A stretch of 64,000 nucleotides of DNA from assembly GCA_014529385.2 (NCBI GenBank), contig CM043945.1, positions 97,506,612 to 97,570,611 of the forward strand, read 5' to 3'. The position numbers and the translations under genes are program-made. Source of the stretch: Adiantum capillus-veneris (taxonomy: Eukaryota > Streptophyta > Polypodiopsida > Polypodiales > Pteridaceae). Shown here one piece after another: positions 44,810 to 56,562 of the stretch. The notes under the pieces were generated by a model, which saw only the letters and a list, made by a program, of their open reading frames with translations, was not told where the DNA came from and made no database searches. Position 1 is the stretch's first letter. Each line of letters opens with the position of its first letter.

Positions 44810-45130
44810 TCAATCTTGGATAAGCTGTACCTGTTGCATGAAAGGTCTTCCTAATATGATTTTATAATTTAATTTTTTCCCAAAGTATACTATGGCAAAA
44901 ATGTGTTGATATTCAATCCCATAGGAATTAACGATCACCTTTTCTAGCAGTTCTAAGGGTCTTTCAATATTTCTGTCAGCCAATTGAAATTTCATTCGAG
45001 TTTGTCTAATGGTTGGTTGTCCTCAGGATTCCCATATTGTTTTTGTGGCTATGGCTATGCCTACTCCACTATCCAGTATTGCCATGGCTTCAATGTCATT
45101 ATATTTCACTGAAAGGGTGGTGTTTTCTTC
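44810..45130 (-). pseudogene. E2 aspartic protease
   Basis: Retropepsin with catalytic DSG in AILDSGVGIAIATK (codons at 45065-45073), one TGA soon after (IWES-stop-GQP), then FQLADRNIERPLELLEK and the terminal IILGRPFMQQ. It processes the Gag-Pol precursor. Its layout matches the E1 protease closely, supporting kinship of E1 and E2. The first residues before the DSG strand are only partly readable. Confidence 0.82.
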
Positions 45131-45548
45131 TTTCCCTTCATAGTATTCTTCTACTTTGTTCATTGGAACATATCAAATCTCTTTGTTATCCATTTTGTGT
45201 TTCAATTTTCCCAAATTTTTTGAGATTAGCCCCGTTATCCCCACCTTCTCTAGGGTTTTGTGTAGATCAATCCATAAATATGGTTTGAGTTTTAATAGTT
45301 CTCCCAACGTAAGGAATGAATATTGTCTACTTCTAGGGTCTGTTCTGATCGTTTTACTTGAGTGATCTTACACACTATGGATTCATCTTCATTATTTCCC
45401 AAATAAGAGGGTAATGTTTTCAAGGTCAATGGTTTTGAAATTCCTGAAGCTTCAGATCTGCAATCCCCGTACAAGGATTATATGTCTATGTCCAATTCAG
45501 GAGGTAGGTTGTCTAACCAAACTTCCTCTATAGGAGCTGACTTTAGAG

Positions 45549-46105
45549 TTAGGCTCCCATCATTGATCTCTCTGACTTTTCCCATAAGTGTCCTGGCCAA
45601 TCTTCCTCTACGAAAGGAATTCCGTCTAAGGCATCTTTGTTGTCCGGCACTAGAAGTTCTGGTTCTTTTGTTTCAAGGTGGGGTTCTACCACCACTTCGG
45701 ATTTTTCTTTAGTGTCTCTTACTACAAGCTCCTCAGGTTTTGTCATACTTCCGAGCTTGGGATTTTGTTTTTCCAGCATCTCTTGCATGGCTCTTACCAA
45801 ATTTTGACAAGCTTCAAGCTTAGCCGCTTCCATGTCTGGAGAAGAATAGTTTTTCCATTTGTTTTCCATGTTTTGTCTTGCTTTAAGTCCTACTTGGTAA
45901 GCTTCCAAGGTTGCATTAATAGGCTCAAAAATTTTATCAACCAAAATTGATCCTCAATTCATACCTTTTGCTTCTGCTTCTTTTGGTCTTTTGAGAGGTA
46001 GCTTTTGTGTTCTCCGAATCATCAGAGGAGTTATGTTTCTTTTTCTTAGCCTGAGCTCTAGTGATTACCTTGATTGGAACGATCAGTTCACTCTCAGATG
46101 AGCTA
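45549..46105 (-). pseudogene. E2 gag-protease linker
   Basis: Contains VPIKVITRAQAKKKK then a Ser/Asp/Lys-rich tract (45937-46131) and a 131-residue helical/acidic frame (45549-45944) with ACQNLVRAMQEMLEKQ. Equivalent to the E1 linker at 5033-5600. Frame change near 45940. Confidence 0.55.
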
Positions 46106-48179
46106 CTAGGTATCACTTGGACTACATTCACTACTGTTTTCCCCTTGTTTAGAGGATTTTAAGGACAATCTTATGGGAAGTGTCCTTCTACATTCACTTG
46201 GACTACCTACTATTTTCCCCTTGTTTAGAGGATTTTTAGGACAATCTTCTGGAAAGTGTCCTCCTTTTTTGCAACATTGTATGCAATAAGCTTCAATCAG
46301 CTTGAGGTTTTTGTCAGGCTCTAGACATTCATTTTTCCAATGATCATCTGCACCACAATTGTGACAGTTTCCCGTTCTTGTCTTAATCATGGGTCTTACC
46401 ATAGGAGGTATGACACCTGGATTAGCTACATAATACATTGGTGCGAGCTCTGGTGGAGCATAAGTTACAGGTTCTTCCATTGGTGGTGGATGTGAATTAT
46501 ACCAATCTCCTTCTACCATTAGTGTAGATGGACCCCAGGGAGGTCACCTAAGAAAAATGTAACCTATCACGTGAGTTCAACAGAAGGGTTCAACTCTTGG
46601 TCTCCTGGTCTCCTTAGGGACATCTTCTTCATTGAAAATATCACAATTGTCTCCTAAGTCAATAGCATCTGGCACACACTCTTGTAGGGTTGTATGCTTC
46701 TTGCTATAAAGTATAGCATGAAGTTCTTTGTTTAGAAGTCCCTCTAGAAATACAGATACGAGTCGTCCTTCTACATGTATCTCTAGCCCTAGGCATCTGG
46801 CTATGTTATCGTTTTATTCAAGGTGTACAATCCCTAACAGACTCACCTTGTTTCTGTTTGAAGCTGTAGATTTGGGCTACCGTATTGTGTTTGATCCCCT
46901 CTTGAAACAAGCAGCTACAAGTCCTTGAGCTAATGTGTTCAAGTCCATGATTGACCTGGGTGGAATATTTTGGAACCATGTCAATGCTTTTCCTTCTAAC
47001 GTCATTCCAAACCCCTCGAATTGAGTATGGAAATCGAATATACGTTCTGCTCTTAGCACTTGCTTAAAGCTTGCTAAGTGGTCGTATGATCCCCTGATCC
47101 ACTGTATTTTCTGACCCATTGCTGAAAATCAAGTGATCTGACTCGTCTGTTTGGTTCAACTCCTTGTCTCCTGGCGGTTGTTCCTGTCTTGAGTCCTTCA
47201 AACCAGTCTATCGAAAATAGTGACTCATGTAGCCCTGGACTGGCCTTAGTGTCACCCGGTTTTCTGCGTGATGAGGTGGTTTCTGGTTTCTGAACGTTAC
47301 TCTCACATGATCTCTCACGGTGTTCATCTCTTGGAATTGTTTTTGGTTCTTGACTCAATATCCAATCCCTTATGGAATACCCTTGGTATTTGGTTTGTTC
47401 TACCTCCTTAGGAGTCATCATAACAAAGTTGTTGTTATAACAATCCCTAAACAGGTAGGTTGGTAGGTCTGCTGATCCCTTATCTTTGATCTTGAAGATA
47501 TAGATGATCTTCATGGCTGTCAATTGTCCTGATTTGGCATGTGAAGTCCACAGAAGATCTTTTATGTTTCTATCCTCCCAACAATAGACTCCGATCCTAG
47601 GATTATCAGTGTTAAGCCGTTTCAAAGGCTTCAAATCTACTCGATCATATCCCTCGACTTCTAAGGTTGGTGGTCCTTCTTTTTCTGACATATCTAGGAT
47701 TATGGTGTTTACTTCTAACCCCCATTTGTCTATCACGTCAGGGTTTTCAACTTGTAAATACCGAGTTCTGTTTCTGTCCATGTACATTTTTCCTTGTTTG
47801 TTTCCCCTGATTTCTATTCAAACTCAATACCATGGTCATCAATACGAATAGCATACTCTTCATTAGGGTCCATGTAAACCTTAGCTCCATGGCGATTAGT
47901 CTTGTAAAAAGAGAGTATATGCTTATAGCGCATTGTCATTCTGGTTTTCGAGTGAGTCGAATAGGAAGACATTTCAGAGGTTGAATCTAAAAAAGTGTCT
48001 GAGACTTCTTCAAGAATAGTATGTAAGGAATTGCCTTGATTCACGCTTTCTTCGGTGGATACTCTACTGGAGGTTCTCCGAGTATGCACTGATTTCCTAG
48101 TACATGACCAGATGTAAGGTTCATATAGACTTATGAATCCCTGGGTAGAGCACTTACCTTTGGATTGACTTGTTGTCAA
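46106..48179 (-). pseudogene. E2 gag with two zinc knuckles
   Basis: Starts near 48179 (MTTSQSKGKC). An in-frame TAG at about 47810 separates the first 121 residues from the next 237 (47074-47787), which include LPTYLFRDCYNNNF and a W-rich end. The capsid-type Retrotrans_gag piece follows in another phase (46877-47119: FDFHTQFEGFGMTLEGKALT). After more breaks, 46106-46519 gives a Pro-rich part and two knuckles: CHNCGADDHWKNEC (C-x2-C-x4-H-x4-C) and CIQCCKKGGHFPEDC, which has one extra residue before His. The roughly 350-residue part before the capsid is an N-terminal extension, as in E1. Confidence 0.82.
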
Positions 48180-50030
48180 TTTCCACTTGAATGGATTGCA
48201 CCTTCTGTCAAGCTACCAATTCCTCGTCTGCAACCTGATTCCTGTACCAATTTGATCAAGTTAGCTATTCTTCTATAAAGACAGTATAGTTTTTGCTAGC
48301 TGTTGTGATTGGTCTATGTGATTGGTCAACCGTTGCAATTTTCAAACTCGACCTTGACAAAAATCAAAGGATTAATTTGCGACCAGGAAACTGAGTGAAC
48401 ATGTAACATTTTGGATCCGATTGAATCCAAAATTGCCCGGTGGCTTTGTATTATGTTGGTCTAACACTGTACAAGTTAAAAATCAAAACTGGTGTCCCTG
48501 TGTAGCAGTAGTAAATAATTGTGATTATTTACTTTTGTCAGTTTTTTGCAATTTTTAGCTTGGTTTGTCAAGTATACACTCTGTTCAAGTCCCTTGACAA
48601 GTTTCAACAAGTTTGGACAAAATCTGTTCAAGTTTATCAAACTGTTTTGTGTTCGTAGACTTTGATTTCAAGAATGATCTTGCTTAAGTCTCACTTTTGT
48701 GATCCAAATTTCACCAAAATTGATTTGTATGGTCTACTTGATATGCATGACCTTGTGGTATACTCAAATTTGCAAAATTATCAATTTTTGAAGCAGTTGT
48801 AAATAATCACGATTATTTACTCCAGCTATATTTTTGCAAATTTTTATTCTAACCTTGACACAAATCTATTAAGCACCTCAAGTTAATCTCTCTAGCCAAG
48901 TTTCAACAAGTTTGGACAAGTTTTAATCAAATGGTCACCAGTTTTTTGTCCGTAGTCCGCAGACTAACTTTGCAAGTTTGGTCACAATTTCCAATCAATG
49001 ATCCAAATCTTATCAAATTTGGTATGCTAACTTGGTCAAAAGAGTTGAAAAATGGGGTAGATGTAAATAATTGCGATTATTTAGTTCTAGCTACTTTTTT
49101 CATCTTTTTGGTCAAATGAGCATGTATACATGTTTATCACATCAATACAAGCCTATGAATCAAATTTCATCAAGTTTGGATAATTTTTTTTTCAATTTAC
49201 ACTCAAGTTTCAAAAAGTCAGTACAAAGTTTAGTTTTTACCCAGTTTTTTGCTAGTTTGGTTATCCAAATCTTCTGTGCCTTTACAAAAGTTGTTTGTAC
49301 ACATGAAATGAGTCAATGGTATGAACCTTGGTCAAATCTAAGTTGAAAGTTAATAATCGCGATTATTAACTTCAGGTGTGAAATGAACCAAATTTTGCAC
49401 TTTTTTCAAGGACAATCCTTTTATGAGTTATTTTAAGCCTATGAATCAAGTCAAAACCTAATTTGGCCTAAAATGTCAAGAAAAAGTAAATAATCTGAGT
49501 TTTGGCCAACTCTTAAATTTTTTACCTCAAAGTGTCCTTGAGCTTACCCACTGGTTCAGACAACTTTTAAGCTTACTCTCCAGTCGGATTGAGCGATTTG
49601 GAGTCATTTCGTGCTATTTCTAGCCGTAGACATGAAATTATGCAACTTCAATTAACAACTCACAATGATTCTTTCGGAGAGAGCAATGTTCTGAAATCCA
49701 CCTCGGATCCTACTTACCCTACTCCTAGGTTCTCATGCAATGGGGTTGTGGAAAGTGTCCACAAACACTCGTTTTCTTGTTTTTTAAGGTTTCCTGAGCA
49801 TTGATCTAAAGACTTGTCTCGTCTATCAATCATTCTCAAAATCCTAATCTAATCCTACAATCCTACAGTTTTAAAGGCACTCGACAAGTACGTTTCTTCC
49901 AAGCTACGTCTACAAAGCAAAAGACAACACTCTTAGGCTATGCGGTTTCTAAAAGAAAGTTTTTAACTCTAGCAGATCATAGAAGAAGTTAAAGGATAAC
50001 TTCACAAGACGCTCATGTTTTTTTCCTAGT
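48180..50030 (-). repeat. E2 leader with palindrome array 1 (about 280-bp period)
   Basis: Four copies of the 22-bp palindrome at 48511-48532, 48799-48820, 49063-49084 and 49349-49370, spaced 288, 264 and 286 bp. A half copy (GTAAATAATC) lies at 49486. The monomers also share TTTCAACAAGTTTGGACAA about 90 bp after the palindrome (48603, 48899, weaker at 49165), so this is a decayed tandem repeat. The stretch 49371-50030 to the LTR shows nothing further. No clear primer site follows the LTR. Confidence 0.85.
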
Positions 50031-50501
50031 TGAAGTGTAAATTCCTACTTATGATGAAATTAGGCCGCCAAAAGCTAAAAAATGTTGTGATATGTTTACG
50101 TCAATGCGTAGAGCTCTTACTTGTAGTTGCAATGCAACAAACGCTACTGCAATGTGACAACCGAGGAGGGATTAGGAAGCACGAGAAGGAGAGAAGTGAG
50201 CGCCGTTAGCTCACGTTGTGTATTTCATTATCCAAAACTTACAAATAACTTATAGAAATTGGATTTTATACCTTAGCCAAGGTTTTTGGTGGTCAAAACT
50301 AATAATCTGGGAGCTCTAACTAAAGATAGGCAATGACAAGTTGATACAATCTGGAAGCTTGTAGCCCTGGCTCATCAATTACAAGGTTTATCCAGAAAAT
50401 AGGAGTTACAATATTCTTGATTTATCAAAATAATAAGTGTTTTCACAATGAGAGCTCCAAAAAATGGTATCCGTGGTGTCCGTGTTAGCTTGCTGCTAGT
50501 A
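50031..50501 (-). repeat. E2 5' LTR
   Basis: 471 bp, matching 25023-25496 with numerous substitutions and a 13-bp indel. Its outer end reads TACTAGC where the partner reads TGTTAGC. Confidence 0.88.
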
Positions 50502-51436
50502 ACCAAGCATAGTAAGTGAATAAAGGGTTGAGTAACATTGGAGAATTGACTACCTTTTCCACATTTGTCCAAAACACTGGAGAATTGAGGAGTTGATAAA
50601 CCCTTAATGGTGTAGCTTGGTAGTTAAGATATTTGCTAAGTAAGCCATGCATCCCATCGCCTATTGGTAACTGTCTCAACCCGTGCAAATTGAACTTCTT
50701 TTAGCATTGACGACACATAATATGTAGTAGCAAACCTAGTCACACAAAAGATTTGTATTGCCTTGTTTGGTGACTTTGTTCTGAATAAGGATTATGAAAA
50801 TTGATGCCCTCTAATGAATTTGACTATTGTGTTTGCTTTCAGCAAAGTGGTCTTTATTTTGTCAACTTTGCCAATGTCTTTCAAAAGAAAATTGATACTA
50901 TGTGTATCACATGGTATCCATGTTAATTCTGAGTACTTTGCTTGAATTGCAAGACCTACAACTTTATATTTTCAGCATTGATGATGATGATGGTTGTTAC
51001 ATTCCTTATCCCTCTAGCTTTTGATATGGCACGCTCATAGATCTTTAAAAGAAAGAATTTTCTTTTATGTCAAAGACGTGTCAATGGCTTCTAAGAATAC
51101 TCAGCGACGAGAAAAAATCAACATCATATTGCTTAAAGGCTTCTTTTGATAATTGGCCATCTATCTAAAACTATAGTACACCCAAAGGGTAGTAACATAT
51201 TCCAACACTTCACATTTGAGCAAACTTTCTACCTCATATTTGAATTTTTCAACGTACATTGTGCACATTTTGTTATAATCCAGCATCTCAAATTCTTTTT
51301 TGGCGGTGCTCATCAATGCATCTAATAGGGTTGTGCATTGAATGGAATACCACATGTGAGAAATGCTTGTGTCCACTTCAAATGCAACATGTATAACCAC
51401 TGTTTATCAAAATATTGATGGAATGTTTGATCCGTA
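50502..51436 (-). pseudogene. hAT transposase, central part (DUF659-type)
   Basis: Minus strand, from the C2 junction: GIPFNA then, about 60 codons on, GCTIVLDRW (family form GCTIMSDGW), YDVDFFSSLSILRS, FLEAIDTS, then QAKYSELTWIPCDTHSINFL and LLKANTIVKFIRGHQF, and CVTRFATTYYVSSML. These are the DUF659 and core blocks of plant hAT-like transposases in the right order. It continues with QLLNSPVFWTNVEKVVNS and is cut at the E2 LTR. The rest lies at 23990-24570. Many stops. Confidence 0.85.
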
Positions 51437-51663
51437 TGTTATCATATACATGTGGCAGTGATGTGTGTGAACACACTAGGACCGCCGGGGCATTTTTTCC
51501 CTATTTAGGAGGTTTTTACCCCCGAGCATTGTATATACGCCCATCACTCTAGGGCTATCTATCTTTCCATTGCATACTAAGTAACACACTCTCTATTGTG
51601 TGCCTTGAGCTTCCTTCGTCTTCTCCAAGCTGTGTGCGTTTCTCTGCAACCCTAATTCCAAAA
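51437..51663 (+). repeat. C2 5' LTR
   Basis: 227 bp; ends CCAAAA where the partner ends CCAACA. Includes GTATATACGCCCATCAC shared with the 3' LTR. Confidence 0.93.
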
Positions 51664-51665
51664 AT

Positions 51666-51678
51666 TGGTATCGGAGCA
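51666..51678 (+). promoter_or_regulatory. C2 primer-binding site
   Basis: TGGTATCGGAGCA, a variant of the initiator-Met-tRNA site, two bases after the LTR. Confidence 0.88.
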
Positions 51679-52025
51679 GGTTGCATCCTCCCGGGCTTAG
51701 TTGCCAGCTGCTCCAACACTCGCCTGCTCACTTTCTTTGATTTCAGTGAGCTTTGGCAAGCGTTCGCAGGTCGACAAAAATTTCAGGATAGCTTGAAGAG
51801 ATTAGTCTGCTCAAATTTTTGATTCGGGCTCATTTCGGCCTCCGTTTCCACCACAGGCAGTACTGCACAAGCTATTACGTCATTTTGTGCAGAATTCTTG
51901 TCAGTGCCGTTTTCTGCATAATAGGTGCCTCATAGTCTTCTACGTTTTGAGCTATATAGCATGTGTTGTTCCCGCTTCGTTTCTCCTATTTTTGGGCAGT
52001 TTTCACATCAGGTACAACATTTACC

Positions 52026-52990
52026 ATGGCTGACAACAAAACAGATGTGTTCAAGATGTTTGCTGCTAAGGATAGGTTGGATGGGGACAACTACCCTATG
52101 TGGGATTATATGATGCAACATGTTCTTGTGTCAAAGGGCGTCTGGAACATTATGCAGGGCATTGATGTACGTCCTGGTTCTGAGGATGTAGGAGATATTG
52201 AGGATGTTGCAGGTAGTGCTGCAAGGATTGCTGCTATTAGAGAACAAGCTCGTTGGGATGTAAAGGATGCACAGGCTTATGCATTGATTGCGTTGTCTGT
52301 GAAGCGCACCATTGTTCCTCACATTCGCTCAACAAAATCTGCAAAATAGGCTTGGGATATTTTAGTAGGTCTTTATGCAAAGGTCTTTATGCAAGCCGCA
52401 ATGAGGCTAGAATTGCTTTGCTGCATAAAGAGGCGGAGTCGAAGATTATGCATGAGGAAGATGATATGGACACTTTCCTTGCTAGTGTCAAGGATATCAA
52501 TGAGCAACTTATTTCTGCAGGCGAAGTCATTTCAGACAGTTTCCTTGTGCAGACTATTCTTGATGCCTTACCAGATTCCTACCAGACTTTTGCTAGTACT
52601 TGGAGACTGATGACCCAAGGAAATCCTGAAGTTGTCAAGTTTGATGCATTATGCACATTGCTGTTGCAAGAGTCACTTTCCAAAAAAAAAAGAACTAGGC
52701 AGCGTGCAGTTGAACAGGCTTTAATTGATTCTCAAAGAAAGGGTGGAAACAGCAATGCGGCCACTTCTTATGGTTCTGTTCCGAGTGGCAAAACTTCTGT
52801 TTCTAATGCTTCTGTTGGCAGAAATTCGTCTGGAAATTCTGGTGATAAGGACAAAAAAAGATGCATTGCTTTTATTATAAGATAATCATCACTTGATCAA
52901 GTCGTGTCCTAAGTTGAAGGCCAAAGAGGCTAAGAAGAAAGAGGGTGGCTCCACTGCAAATGCTGGTTCCACTACAAATGCAGCCATTGT
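52026..52990 (+). pseudogene. C2 gag
   Basis: ATG at 52026 (MADNKTDVFKMFAAKDRLDG, then NYPMWDYMMQ). The frame is open to TAG at 52347. At 52367-52394 a 14-bp tandem duplication (AGGTCTTTATGCAA twice) throws the phase; the frame resumes at ASRNEARIALLHKEAE and runs through ILDALPDSYQTF to a Lys/Ser-rich tail. The zinc knuckle survives only as its second half (HLIKSCPKLK at about 52890-52925), its first cysteines lost to a frame break. UBN2-type copia capsid. Confidence 0.88.
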
Positions 52991-53550
52991 TGAGTCTTCT
53001 CTGAAAGGAGACTATGTTGCTGATGTTGATGCAGAATGGGCTTTTAGCACAGAGTGCACTTACAATCTTACTGTCCATGATGCATGCTTGTCAGTTGCTG
53101 CAGATTCACATGTGCGGTATTTCGACAGTGGTGCTACAAAGCACATTACCTCACATCATGAATTGTTTACCTCTCTCGAGTCTGTCCCTCATGGGAATTC
53201 AGTCACTTGTGCCAAGAATGCCTTTTATCCGGTTCATGGAGTTGGAAAGATTGTGCTTACTGCTGCAAATGGCAGTTCCTTCACACTTGTTGATGCACTT
53301 TATGTACCTGGGATCAAGAAGAATCTCTTGTCTATATCTGCACTTACTACACTTGGACTTGTAGTGGATTACAGATGTACAATTCATGATCTCAGTTTTG
53401 GTGATGAAATTGTTGCATCTAGACTTTTGTGCCATGGGTTGTATAAGCTCACTTTGTATGACAAATGTGGACAAAATTTTGCAAATGCTGTTGCAGATTC
53501 AAGGGCGATTTCAGATGAAAACTATGGCATGCACGTTTTGGTCATCTGAA
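52991..53550 (+). pseudogene. C2 protease
   Basis: Open frame with catalytic DSG in RYFDSGATKHITSHHELF, followed by VHGVGKIVLTAANGSSF and LYVPGIKKNLLSISALT, the standard copia protease and connector blocks. Active-site residues are intact. It continues toward the pre-integrase domain, where the phase changes. Confidence 0.9.
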
Positions 53551-54396
53551 TTTTGCCAGTTTGCTGCGTCTACACAAATCTGATATGGTTGCTTCTTTGC
53601 CGCCTCTTGAAGCACCTGTCAAACATGTTTGTGAAGGCTGTATTTTGGGTAAGATGCAGTGTTCTAAAGTTTCCAAAGGATGGTTCAGTTCGGACCACAT
53701 GCAGGTTGCAGCTTGTGCATAGTGATGTTTGTGGGCCCACGCAAACTCCATCCTTGGGAAATTACCTTTACTTCGTGATTTGCATTGATGATTACTCCAG
53801 GCATGCATGGGTATTTCAACTTAAAGCGAAGTCCGAAGTTTTTATGTGCTTCAAACAGTTTCTGGCTATGGCTGAAAATGTCTCGAAATGTACTATGGGC
53901 ACCCCCCGTTCTGATCGAGGGGGGGAGTATATGTCTCATGAATTTAATGCATTTTTGGCTATTCGTGGGATAAAACACCAATGTACAGTGCCTTATACAC
54001 CTCAACAAAATGGTGTTGCTGAGAGGAAAAACAGGTCATTGACGGAAATGGCACGATGTATGGTCAAAAGTCAAGCTTTGCCGCATTCTTTTTGGCTTGA
54101 GGCCATCATGTGTGCCACTTATGTACTTAACAAGTGTCGTACGAAAGCTTTGTAGTATATTACTCCATATGAAGCATGGCATGATAGAAAATTCTTCTAT
54201 TGAGCCCATGCGTGTTTTTGGTTGTTTGGCATATGCTTTGGTGCCACAAACACAGCGCAGAAAATTGGATGATAAGGTTGTCAAATGTATTTTTGTTGGT
54301 TATAGTGCTGAAAGCAAAGGTTACAGGTTATATCATCCGCAAACAAAGCGTATTCTGGTCTCACAAGATGTAGTGTTTGTGGAAGATTTTGTTTAG
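53525..54396 (+). pseudogene. C2 pre-integrase domain and integrase
   Basis: The HHCC part (WHARFGHLNFASLLRLH ... CEGCILGKM) is readable in one phase from about 53527. After a frame change near 53700 comes the core: LVHSDVCGPTQT (first Asp), CIDDYSRHAWVF, RSDRGGEYMS (second Asp) and NGVAERKNRSL with the catalytic Glu intact. TAG at about 54153 and a frame change separate the C-terminal MRVFGCLAYALVPQTQRRKL and FVGYSAESKGYRL. This is the best-preserved integrase in the window. Confidence 0.92.
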
Positions 54397-56259
54397 CCCT
54401 TGCTTTCATGTACTATAGACAGTAATGTAAGCTCACAAGAAATTTATGACACTTTGTTTCCTCTTTTCAGTGGTGAAAATACGCATGTAAGTTCCAATGA
54501 GGCAGATGTACAGCCTATGGGGGTTTCTGAAAATGTTACAGATCAGCCTATTATTGATGCAGATGTACATGATGTACTTGATGAGGAAAGGGCTGAAAAT
54601 GAGCAGGCTAGAGGTATGTGAAAATGGTTGGTGCATACTTTGCGTGATAGTAAATTGGATGCACCTTTGTCTAGTCGTACTCGTTTAGGCTCTCGCCATG
54701 CATATTATGCATTAGATTGTTATGATTTGGCTGTGTCTAGCTTACATGATGTTGAGGAGCCTCTGTCTTTTGATGAAGCACAAAATTTAGAAATATGGAT
54801 GGCTGCCATGCAATCAGAATATGATGCACTCCTGGAAAAAAGGCCATTGGTACAAAGTGGGTTTACAAGTTGAAACGCAAGCCGGATGGTGAGATCAATT
54901 GCCATAAGGATCGACTTGTTGCAAAGGGTTATGCACAGAAAAAAGGCATAGATTATGAAGGGACTTTTGCTCCCACTTGTCGTATGACTACTGTGCGTTT
55001 CCTATGTGCATTGACAGCTCATTTTGGTTGGGATGTACATCAATCAAACATTGTTACTACTTTCTTGAACGGTGACATATTTGAGGAAATTTATGTAACC
55101 CAGCCTCGTGGTTTGTCATAAAAGGACAAGAGGACAAAGTGTGCATATGTAAGAAGGCTTTGTATGGGTTGAAGAAATCTCCTCGTGCTTGGTATGAGAA
55201 ACCTGACACTCATTTGGTTAAATGAGGCTTTTGTAACCATCCAACAGAAAGCACATTGTATTTAAAGCGTGAGGGTGATGTACTTCTCATTGTGGTTCTT
55301 TATGTTGATGATTTGCTGATCTCACTAGACCAAATGAGAAACATATTGCTGAATTTAAGGCTGATTTGAATGCTATTTTCAAGATGAAATATTTGGGGTT
55401 GTTGCATCATTACTTGGGTATACACTTTAAGTAGTGTGATGGTGGTATTGCCTTGTGTTAGAAAAGTTACATAAAGACATTGCTATGTAAGTTTGGAATT
55501 GAGGATTGCAAATCTATTGCCACTCCCCATGGAAACAGGTTTAAAGTTGAGTCTACATGATGCTGGCGATCCTACCGATGTCACTCTTTACGAAACTGCT
55601 GTTGGCTGCCTCATTTATGTATGCAACAGAGGACAGATATTCAATTTGTAGTCTCGCAGGTCAGTAGATTTATGCATAGCCTAGGGTCTAAGCATTGGCA
55701 AGCTGTCAAGAGGATTTTCCGCTACCTTAGTGACACTTTACATCTTGGCTTGTTTTATCGCAAGGGGGGATCATTGCCTCCAGACTTACATGCTTTTTCA
55801 GACTCAGATTGGGCTGGTTGTTTTGACACACGAGTGTCCACAAGTGGTTTTTGTTTCGTGCTTGTTAGTTCATGTATATCATGGTTGAGCAAGAAGAAAC
55901 CTGCTATGGACTCTTCGATTTGTGAGGCTGAGTACAGGGCAGTCTTCACAACTACGGTTGAGTGTGTATGGCTCAGATGCCTTATGGCTAATTTGGGTGT
56001 TGGACAGCACACTGGCAACACTATCTACACTGACAGCCAGAGCACATTGGCAGTTGCGAATAACCCAGTTTTTCATGCTCGCACAAAGCACATTGAGGTG
56101 CATTACCACTATGTCAGGGAGAGGCTCTCAGCAGGAGAGATCATCTTGGCTTATGTGCCAACACAGGACAACCTTGCAGATCTTTTCACAAAGGCATTGT
56201 CTCGTGAGAAGCTTGAAGTTTTCCGCAAAGCTTTGGGCTTACTCCCCTTTGTGGATTGA
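54397..56259 (+). pseudogene. C2 reverse transcriptase and RNase H
   Basis: RT begins with a degraded connector (54400-54621), then [34 protein letters not shown] and [16 protein letters not shown]; the first catalytic Asp of QMDV is Asn here (55047-55049). VVLYVDDLLIS keeps the DD pair. From 55621 a 212-residue open RNase H frame reads FSDSDWAGCFDTRVSTSGFC, CEAEYRAVF, YTDSQSTLAVANNPVFHART, QDNLADLFTKALSREKLE and ends at 56259. Breaks at about 54850, 55120 and 55200-55600. Confidence 0.92.
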
Positions 56260-56321
56260 TCATGTCCTCAAGGAATGGCATTTCCCTTTACTCATGTGCC
56301 AGCTCTGGTTCACCGCATCAC

Positions 56322-56334
56322 TCTAGGGGGGATT
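56322..56334 (+). promoter_or_regulatory. C2 polypurine tract
   Basis: CTAGGGGGGAT immediately before the 3' LTR. Confidence 0.8.
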
Positions 56335-56562
56335 TGTTACCATATACATGTGGTAGTGATGTGTGTGAACACACTAGGACCGCTGAGGCATTTTTTCCCT
56401 CTTTAGGAGGTTTTCCCCCCCCAAGCATTGTATATACGCCCATCACTCTAGGGCTATCTATATTTCCATTGCATACTAATTAACACACTCTCTATTGTGT
56501 GCCTTGAGCTTCCTTCGTCTTCTCCAAGCTGCGTGCGTTTCTCTGCAACCCTAATTCCAACA
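56335..56562 (+). repeat. C2 3' LTR
   Basis: 228 bp, ends in CCAACA. Confidence 0.93.

Larger units (their letters stand above)
25023..50501 (-). mobile_element. E2: giant Ty3/gypsy element with a large 3' ORF, containing E3
   Basis: LTRs at 50031-50501 (5') and 25023-25496 (3') are clearly related, with a purine tract next to the 3' LTR on the minus strand. Inside, in order: leader with four palindromes, gag, protease, RT, RNase H, integrase, an unassigned part cut by E3, three more palindromes, and ORF3 ending 39 bp from the 3' LTR. Subtracting E3 leaves about 18 kb, in the range of Ogre/Tat-type plant elements. RT and linker motifs also fit the Athila/Tat side of gypsy. It split a hAT transposase gene. 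Alternatively, ORF3 and the 3' LTR could come from a partner element joined by recombination. Confidence 0.78.
51437..56562 (+). mobile_element. C2: complete Ty1/copia element
   Basis: LTRs of 227 and 228 bp starting TGTTA[TC]CATATACATGTGG, with about a dozen differences by eye. Primer site TGGTATCGGAGCA at 51666, purine tract CTAGGGGGGAT before the 3' LTR. All copia domains are recognisable in order. Flanking 5-mers CCGTA (51432-51436) and TCATA (56563-56567) differ by two transitions, so the TSD is only tentative. Inserted in the hAT relic, opposite strand. Confidence 0.93.
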
